DNA of 64,000 nt from Chrysemys picta bellii (lineage: Eukaryota; Chordata; Testudines; Emydidae), in NCBI RefSeq assembly GCF_011386835.1, contig NC_088805.1:20208836-20272835 (forward strand). Direction: 5' to 3'. The stretch's first letter is position 1, and each line of letters starts with the position of its first letter. Made by a program: the position numbers and the translations under genes. This document shows, piece by piece, positions 55,896-64,000 of this stretch. The notes under the pieces are model-generated. The model made no database searches and was not told the origin of the DNA. It was given only the letters and a program-made list of their open reading frames with translations.

Positions 55896-56819
55896 AACTT
55901 ACGCGTAGCATCCATGTCGAGTAGTGGTGGTCTTGGGGGCTGCCTGGATCATAGGCCAAAGTGCTGTTCTACAAGCACAGGACAGAATGGACGTGCAAAA
56001 GAGTAAAACGCGTTGTTCAGCTGATCGTCTTGCCTGTCTACTCTCTAATAATTTTTTGGCCTGTTAGCCAGGCATTCTGCCTCTGAGTATGTTGGACCAC
56101 AGTGGTAATTAGAACTGGCTGGGAAGCTGCCTTTCATTTCCACCAAAAAAAGGTGCTTTTTTGGGGGCGGTGGAGAGGGGATTGGGATTTTTCAAAACAC
56201 TGAAAACAGTCACGGAAGTGAAATTCTGCAATATTTTGTTTTGGAAATACCGAAAGCCTGGAGTCAGGTGAGTCAAGCAGGCCAGTGAACTGGCAGATGA
56301 CTAGGCAGGTTCCCTTTTCTGTCTAAAGATCAGCTGATATTGACCCTTTCCCATGTTGGTGATCCATCTGTCTTTTCCAAAGGAAAATGTTTAATTGGGA
56401 AATTTCTGACCAGCTCTTTTTGGAATATTTGTTGATGGAGTTGTACTATATGAGACTCTGGACAACTGAGGTTTTTTGTATGTCACCTTAACACGTTACT
56501 ACCTGCTGGGATTTGCGTGTGTGTTTGCGTTTTGCAGGAATTACCAGGCAATCAAAACAGTTTCCCTTGGAGTCTGTGGATTCCTTACAGGGATTATCAT
56601 TAATACCTTTAAGTGGCATCGACTGTGTGCAATCTGGCCATCCTAGTTCCCTGGTAGTAAAGTCATGTGCAAAGTAGTCTTCCATAGATTTTGAAGTGAC
56701 CTTTGACCTGAGCCATGTGACTAATGATTTTGATATGGGTATGGCAAGGGAACAAATGTGTGATATTTTTATATATGTTATATATTTTTTTTCTAGAATA
56801 TTATTAACTTAGACAATCA
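55896..56819. other. No supported feature
   Basis: AT-rich with short homopolymers. A CACCAAAAAAAGGTGC hairpin occurs at about 56140-56156. Confidence 0.4.
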
Positions 56820-56960
56820 GGGCCAGGTTCTGATACCCTTCCCCAGGCAGAGAAGTACCTTGCTGCACAAGTCCCATTGACTTTAATGGGATTTATCCAC
56901 GTACTTACCATTAAGCACTGCCTTAAATGTTTTGCTGAACCAGAGTTTAAGGCACCAATC
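56820..56960. repeat. Ancient palindromic repeat
   Basis: GGCCAGGTTCTGATACCC is mirrored by GTTTTGCTGAACCAGAG, around CCCATTGACTTTAATGGG near 56873-56890. Confidence 0.6.
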
Positions 56961-57309
56961 CCACACCCATTAATAGGCCCTTCAGTGGGCATTGGTTTGT
57001 CCTTGGATCGGTTTCATTGTACAGTGGGTGCCTAAGGGAGATATCTTACTTAGGCTTTGTATTCTGTCTATTGGCTCTCATTACAAGGAAGCTAATGCCA
57101 TGCAAATGGCAGTCAGGGATCTCTAATTTGTTCCATATAAATGTCCCAATAAGCTTCCTGCTTTGAAGTCATTTTTTTCTAGGGGTGTGTGGCTGTATAA
57201 GGAACTTACATCTTAGGTGCTTACCTTCTTACATCTTATATGTACCTTCCTGGGAAGAAAATACACGTACTAAGGATCTTGCTATCTTCCTGCCACTGGT
57301 TCTTGTTAT
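56961..57309. other. No supported feature
   Basis: Plain sequence with no nameable element. Confidence 0.35.
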
Positions 57310-57605
57310 GCCTTCCTCTGCTATGTTAAAGCCAGGTACATTCAAGCCTGAAATAAGGAACAGATTTTTACCAAAGAAGATGATTAGTCATGGGAACAAA
57401 CTACCGAGGAAGTGGTGGCTTCTCCATCTCCTGAAGTCTTTGAATCAAGACTGCATGCTTCTCTGTACGCTGTGCTTTAGTCAAATGCAAGTTATTGGGC
57501 ACAGTGTGGGGGTAAGTGGGTGAAAATGTTATGGTGTGGGTTATACAGAAGGGACAGATAAATGATGTAATGGTCTCATCTGGCCTTGAATTCTATGAAC
57601 CTGTG
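57310..57605 (+). mobile_element. CR1-type LINE 3' end, degraded
   Basis: GGAACAGATTTTTACCAAAG, GGGAACAAACTACCGAGG and CTCATCTGGCCTTGAATTC, followed by TATGAACCTGTG, follow the order of a CR1 3' end. It is less intact than 52595-52994. Confidence 0.75.
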
Positions 57606-58059
57606 ATATCAAACATACCCTTCCAGCACTGCATATGTGGGACTCCCGTTGAAGTTTATCAGTTGACTTGCATCTTAAACTAATTATTAAGACCTCATTT
57701 CACTATCTGGGAAGCTATGCCAGGTTATGACCATTCGCTCAGTATGAATGACTTCCAGCTAGTGACAAATGCTCTCATTCTTATCTAGGTTGGATTATTT
57801 TCTGTAGACTCTGCACATCACATTATCAAGGCTGTAACTCAACATGTATCCTAACAGGTGCATCGAGGCCAAAACATATCACTCCGAGTTTAAAATCTTT
57901 AGCAAGGGTAAAGATTTTCTAGCGCAAAGTTCTTCATTCATTTTAAACCTATTCTTTCAACGTACGTGGATTTTAGAGCAATAGCTCTAACAGACCTGAC
58001 TGATATTATTTTGTTGTATGTGCCTGCTCATTCATTTTGTTCTTCTGAGTATCGCAACA
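57606..58059. other. No supported feature
   Basis: AT-rich, no gene or repeat. Confidence 0.35.
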
Positions 58060-58290
58060 GCACTTAGAGTCTGTAGACACTGTACAGATGCATAGTAATA
58101 TAATTCCTAGTCTAAATAGACAAGATAGATATAGGGGGGAGAAAGGAAGTTATCGGTTCTGGTTTACAAATTGGAAACGGAGTGACAGAGACTAAGCAGC
58201 TTGCCTAGGGTCACAGAGGAAGTCTGTGACAGAATTGAGAAATGAACTCCGATCTTGTGAGCCTGAATTTACCGTCTTAACCCCAAGACC
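58060..58290 (-). mobile_element. Core-SINE-like fragment
   Basis: AAACGGAGTGACAGAGACTAAG, TTGCCTAGGGTCACAGAGG and GAACTCCGATCTTGTGAG follow the inverted core-SINE order seen at 7545 and 38245. The left part has a tail similar to the ancient SINE tail family. Confidence 0.6.
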
Positions 58291-60097
58291 ATCCTTCATC
58301 TCTGCTCTGAGACAGATACTACTTTTGACTTGGTTTTGGTTATTCTCCACCAATGTTGGATAGTGCTAGAGTCTGTAGGGAGGTTAAAGAAACATACTCG
58401 CCACGACCAATAGTAATTTCTTATCACTGACTTTTGGGGCCTGGTTTTTAAAAGAAGCCTCACTTTTTGGGCCTACAATTTTTATGCCTGCAAATGCCTG
58501 CAGACACAATCTGTCCTTACGGAGTAGTTGTATAGAACTGAATTGGGATGAAACTATAGAAATTTCTGTAGAATTCAATAATAGCTTTTGTATAGAATTT
58601 TTAAAGCCACCTGTGGAAAATCTATTGCAGTAATATGATTCCCTGCTAATTTATATAGGATTTTTCCAGATGTATTCTGGGTACAAAAGGAGAGCAGTTA
58701 GTTGGACATCTTGCTATTTGCACTAATGAATAATTATGCTTGCGAAATTGCACCTGCAGTAATTAAGGTATGTGTGCAAAATTCCAGCTGCATAATTGGA
58801 TGCTGGCTCTAAAGTTCAAGTCATTTATTTAGAAGGCAAGATAATTTAATGGTTAGACTATTGAAGCAGTTTTTAGATATTTGCCCAATTCTGATGCAGA
58901 ATGAATCAGGGGAAAGTAACCCTATTTGCTGGGTAGGCATGCTTGTCTCCAACAAGTGTCTGCTGTACACAGATGGCCACAGGAAGGAGTGGGCACTTCA
59001 GGCTTATTAATGAAAAATAAAGGAACACACGGGGCTGCAGCTCTGTGAGTGAGTCATCCATGTGGCTGCACTCATCTTTCTTTCAAAGCCAAACACTGTC
59101 TGGCGTCGCCTGCTTCTCAATGTTATGTAGTGCTTCGGAGCGTGCGTCCTTCTACTCTTTCGTCCTGTTTATGTCAGGGTGAAGAGCAACTCTGAACCCC
59201 CGTCAAGACATTCCTTTTACCCCAACACTCAGTAAACTTTGGAGGCAGGAGCTGAAGCCTTGATCATAATGGATCAACTACAAATCACATGGCAAATCTC
59301 CATATGCATTGGTTCAGCAGGTTTTGAGTTGTGCATCTGCTTTTAAGAGTCAGGCTTACAAAATGAATCAGTCGTCATGTCAGATGGGCAGCGCTGAGCC
59401 AGTTGAATAGTTGATAATCTAGTTAAAATGCAGCAGGCTGCTTCTGAATTTCCCATTGTACGCTTTGTGCCCAGTCAGCTGAGTCAGAATGGGAACTGGA
59501 GGATGCAAAGTGCCTGATGCCAATGAGGCAAAACGGCCAGATGCCTGGCCAGGACACAGTCCTCTGAAATTTGCCCTAGAAGGAAGCCTGGAAATCTCAT
59601 TAGCTCTTGCAGAGAATGCTTAAGAATGTCCCTCTGCAGAAATGGAATTGGCATTTGTAGTTCTTAGGGTACCACCGTGATAGCATATTGTTAACGTTAC
59701 CGGAATACAGCTTAATGTTAGGCATGTACCTACATCAGTCAAAGGGGATTGGCATATATTTAAAAATGAAACACTAGGGAAGGCCAGGATTTTACATATT
59801 ATATTGTCGATAAAACTTTGGGGCAGATTCTGCTCTCAGTGACATGGTGTGGTTCTAGAGGAGCTCTCCTGAAGTCAGTGTAGCTACTCCAGGTATATAC
59901 TAGTGCTGCGGGTGTCAGAGACTGGCTCGTTGTCACTAATGAGGTAGAAAACATAAAATTAAATTACGGGCCAGGTTCTCCTTTATGTGAGGTTGCCTTT
60001 GCTTCACTCCACTGATGCGATGCTGGTTCAGATGGCTGCAGGGGGATCATCCACCCTAGTGTAAGGTGAGGAGTGGGCAGAGCCTGGCACCTGCATG

Positions 60098-60099
<2 letters not shown>
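58291..60099. other. Mostly unannotated
   Basis: About 1.8 kb of plain sequence. A degraded GCAGATTCTGCTCTCAGTGA palindromic remnant lies at 59820-59905. A CpG-bearing patch (GGCGTCGCC, GGAGCGTGCGTCC) near 59100-59150 is worth noting but carries no clear signal. Confidence 0.35.

Positions 60100-60135
<36 letters not shown>
60100..60135. repeat. (CA)n microsatellite
   Basis: A run of about 36 bp of pure CA, probably polymorphic. Confidence 0.97.
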
Positions 60136-60137
<2 letters not shown>

Positions 60138-62214
60138 TTGCCAGTCAGCACATAGTGGAAGGAAGGTATGCCAGGTAAGTAGCTGATGTTCAGTGAGAAT
60201 TCTACCCCTCCCCCTCCTGCGTCAGCTCAGCTTCAGGCTATCCCTTACTCTGATCTAGCCCCAGGACTTAGCCCCAAGAGAGGGAGTGAAAGCCCCACCT
60301 CTAAACTGTTGTGGGGAGGCTCCCCCAATCAGAGGTGGCCGGACTGTTGGGGGGACTGATGAGCTGAGCTATTCGGTTTTTTCCATTTCTAATTTTGATA
60401 TGTGCTAGGAGCCAAGCTAGCCTGGAAGCTCCAGTGGCTAATTGTAAGGCTGATGGTACAATTACGCCCTCCTGGGCAATCTGATCTTGAAGGTGTGCTG
60501 TATTTATATATTGCGAAGTAAAACTTCAAAGGGCGCCAGAGACCGTCTCAGCCTTTGCCAACAGGGACCAGACATTCAATAACGTTTCAGTTCCAAAGCA
60601 AGCTGTGTATGAATTACAAAGTGTCTCTTGCTGAAGTCAAATTCTGTTCTTCAGCTGTAAAAGCATTGGGGTTCATTTCCTTTTAGGAAGGATATACTGT
60701 AGGCAATTCCAACTAGCTTTCTCCCATCTCACTTTCATCTCACTTGTGAAGCCAGGATAAACCCTGGAAGTCATTCATTCTGTCTGGGTACATAGTTGAT
60801 ATATAGATGATGATTTATAGAGTACCCAAAATAGGCCATTTGGGAGATAGGCAGCAGGGATGGAGGAAATAAGTAAATATCAACAGGCAGTGGGGTGGAA
60901 GAGTGGTGGGGAAGGAATACACAATAGATTGAGGTTGCTTGCATGCCAAAATACCTGAATAGCTGAATCAGGCCCTCTATTATTTTCTTGATTTTGTTTT
61001 TCCATCACCAAGGATTGTTTGCCTGGATACATTCTGTTTCTTCCTAATATTGCTCCAGTTTATGCCTGATGACAGATCTCGAAGGGTTCCCATCAGTCTG
61101 TGATACTATCTCAAATTGTCATCCCCAAACACTTGGTATTTTTAAACAGCTTTTTTAGAATTCAGCAACCGATGTTTAAATAACCTCTACCAAGACATGC
61201 TGTGATGTGCTGGTACAAATAGGAACAGTGCTGTGACTGGAGTGGTGAAGAAACAAAACAAAACAGTTGTACACTATAAAAGAAATATTTTACTTACAAA
61301 TACTACAGCTTGGTTGGATTTTTTCCCCCTTTCATCAAAGCTGGTGCTCTTTCTTATTTCTGAAAAGCGAAACCTATTTATTTTCCTAAACAATAATGAG
61401 TCATCCTTTAAACACTGGCCAGCCACTGCTGCATGTGCCTTCACACTGGGACTTGCAAAAACAAGAGTCTGACAACTCAAATGGAGTCATCCACACTGGC
61501 TGTTACCTTGATTTTGACACCTAAAGAGAAGACTATTCTACAGGAGTGAAGGGACGTCACAAAACCTTTATAAAGAAGTCCCAGGGAAAAGGCACTCATG
61601 TGAACCAGGAGAACTGAGTAAGTTGAGTCCCCGTCACCACAGCCCACAGCTATACACAACGTGAAATGGCATTAGGTACCCAAGAGCAAGCTTGTCTGTA
61701 TACAAATCCTGTTTAGAGGTAGAAGGATAACAGGCAAATGCAAGCAAAAGGCAAGTGTACTTCATTTATCAGGGAGAAGCTTTAGGGCTTCCGATAAGTA
61801 GCAAGGGGCTGGGGTGGGGTGGGGAGGGGAAGAGATTTTGAGCTCTGCTCTGGTTTAAAAGGGAAACTTCCCTCCCCACCAAATGTGCTTTTTCTCAGAG
61901 AATCAGTTGAGGATTTGTGACTGTGGGACAATGAATTGATTGTTGTGAAAAGCTTGATTAAAATGGGATAGGCTAAGATTAGCTGGATGATCTGACTGTT
62001 GTCCATCACTATGGATTTCTTGGTCCTAGCCAGAGATGTTTATCTTGTCCTCTTTGCTCAGGGGTGTGAGATAATCTGAGAGGAACTGTAGGTTTGTAGG
62101 AATTAAATACAAAACCTTACATACCATAGGAGTAGAAAAGGGGCTGCTTAAAACAGTGCAGGGAATTTTGAACCCGCTTGTGTTTGTTTTTGCTATCAAT
62201 GAGTGACATTTATT
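60136..62214. other. No supported feature
   Basis: About 2 kb of AT-rich single-copy-looking sequence. No gene, RNA or nameable repeat. Confidence 0.4.
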
Positions 62215-62348
62215 CTGACCTGCAGAAGACCTCTGTGTGGCTCAAAAGCTTGTCTCTCTCCCCAACAGAAGTTGGTCCAATAAAAGAGATCACCTCACCC
62301 ACCTTGTCCCTCCAATACCCTGGGATCAACACGGCTATAACAACACGG
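62215..62348 (+). mobile_element. Retroposon, 'AAAAGCTTGTCTCTCTC' family
   Basis: CTCTGTGTGGCTCAAAAGC, CAACAGAAGTTGGTCCAAT, CACCTTGTCCCTCCAATAC and ACACGGCTATAACAACAC follow the order of an abundant sauropsid retroposon that I recall. It shares the architecture of the CCTGTGGCACC family, with 'GGCTA..' near the 3' end. Confidence 0.7.
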
Positions 62349-64000
62349 CGTGTTAAATTTAATCTAGTTAGTTTCTCTTTTTGAAAATGTTTCATCTTTA
62401 TTATTTCAGCTTCAACACATTGGGACTTGGATGCGTGTCATACTTTTATCTAAAAATCCACTCATTGTTTGTATCAGTTGCTACTCAAAATTGCTTATTT
62501 CTGCCCAACTCCAGAAAAGTGTGATTAAATGTTCTGGGTCATGTGCAACAACGCCCACATAAATTGGATGGCATAAGCCCCAGCTAGTTCATCCTCTTGG
62601 GTATCCAGTATAACTCATTCAAAAAAATTAAATGTGTCAGATTTAAGCTTGTAGCCTTATAAAATGTTGTGCCAATTACCTTCTGTGGATGAGGAACTCA
62701 TGCTCCCATGTGTCTGTTATGTTATAGCCCAAACGACCTAGGCTCATGTTGCAAGTGTGCTAGTTGGGGCTGCAGATGAGATGATAGGTGAGCATGATCA
62801 CAATCATAAGTAGGAGGTGTGTACATCAATAACTTGCACACCTGAGCCAGTTGGACACAAACTCTGAGCCTAACAATGGAGGGTCATTAAACCTTGATAG
62901 TCTTCTATTCAAATGGTGGCACCCTACATTAATTAGATAACTAATGCCCAGAAGAACCAGTCTGCCCAGCTGGACTGGTAACCCAGTAACTGATCATCTG
63001 CTGGCCGCGTGAGGCTGACCAGGGGGTCACCAGACAAAAGGACTGGAAATCTATAAAATGATCAGGTCAGTTATCTTACAGACTAGAACAGGAGGAGAAA
63101 CATAAGCTAGAGGAGTGAAATCCAGGAGTGGGAGCTCTGACCAAATCCCAAAGACCTCTCAAGAGCGGTGAGGAAACTGAGGCAGGAAACTGCACGCGTG
63201 TGTGTGTTTTGCATGGGTCTTTATATCTCTTGTGCTGTCTAAAGTAGAGTGGTTGTTTTTTAGAAATCTTTACTAAGTCTGGGTCCATTTGCTTCGTCTA
63301 AGGTGTCCCTGAGGGTTAAACTGTAACAAAGTGGAGCTCTGGGAAAGGGTGTGGATAAGCTACTGGGGTGTCTTGGAGGGTCTGCAGCACTGGTCCAGAT
63401 GGGGGCTTGAGTCCCACTTCCAGAATAGGTACCAGACAGTCTGTGCCAAGGAAATATCCCAGAGTGGCCAAAGAAAGAGCGATAAATGAAGCCTGCCCAG
63501 AGACCGAGAAGCTTAAAAGCACATAGGCCCAGCATGCGGGTCCTAACACAGAAGCCAGATGAGTGTCCAGCGGGGCCATCTCATACACACACAGTCCCAA
63601 TGCCTTCAGTGGCACGTCCTATGTGAACAAAGGGAGCAGGGGCTTGCCCCATATGTAGAGGAATGTTAGCCAGTTCTAATCATGTATGTCATTTGCTCCA
63701 GGCCTTTAAGTGTGGAGAATTTAAGTGGGGTTCCAGAGTGCATCCATTGGAGATTACTGTATCCCTCCTCTGTTTTCCAGCTTTAACCCATGACATTTGT
63801 TTTGGATGATCATGTCATGCTATATAAAGGTAATAGCTGCTAGATTAAAAGGCATTTTATAGAGTTTACAGTTTGCTAGTTTTATAGACTAGAATAAAAC
63901 ACAAAAATCTCAAGATGCATTTATTACTCCATAAGAAATTGAAGATGTTTTCTAGTTGCTGGAAAACACAGTACCGGAATGTGCATTAGTAGTATATAAC
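62349..64000. other. Mostly unannotated
   Basis: The end of the window shows no gene. The region from about 62985 to 63620 has a mixed texture (ATCTATAAAATGATC near 63050) and could belong to an LTR or another repeat, but I cannot place it. Confidence 0.3.

Overview
The window looks like nuclear DNA from a reptile, most probably a turtle. It is AT-rich with wide, low-density non-coding stretches and no operons, rRNA or tRNA genes. It is full of interspersed elements that I recognise from memory as typical of turtle and other sauropsid genomes: several families of non-autonomous hAT-type DNA transposons with 8-bp target-site duplications, CR1-type LINE 3' ends, MIR-like core-SINEs, an LTR and simple repeats. 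The turtle assignment is inference from repeat content, because no search could be run.

Layout. 1-12 kb is mostly non-repetitive sequence with a few SINEs, one foldback element (3994-4289) and a CpG-richer stretch ending in a good splice donor, a candidate first exon (4831-4960). 12-17.7 kb holds large GC-rich, hairpin-rich DNA elements (12194-12937, 14313-14930, 15561-16148, 17411-17705). 18.9 kb has a second candidate exon. 22-23.4 kb has a small hAT element (22257-22380) beside a foldback hAT derivative that keeps a readable transposase C-terminus on the minus strand. 27-28.5 kb has two more GC-rich DNA elements. 31.2-32.6 kb holds a second hAT transposase relic. 34 kb shows one DNA element nested in another. 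36.6-37.1 kb is a solo LTR with an intact 5-bp duplication. 38-51 kb is the densest repeat region. 52.6-53.0 and 57.3-57.6 kb are CR1 ends. 54.8-55.0 kb is a perfect inverted-repeat retroposon inserted in a MIR-like SINE. 57.6-64 kb is mostly quiet.

I found no convincing complete protein-coding gene. The longest open frame that makes sense as protein is transposase. The window is best read as an intron or an intergenic interval of a vertebrate gene. The two candidate exons lie on the plus strand, but their phases do not obviously match. The most notable signals are structural: intact target-site duplications that prove individual insertions, nested insertions that give relative ages, and several foldback architectures.
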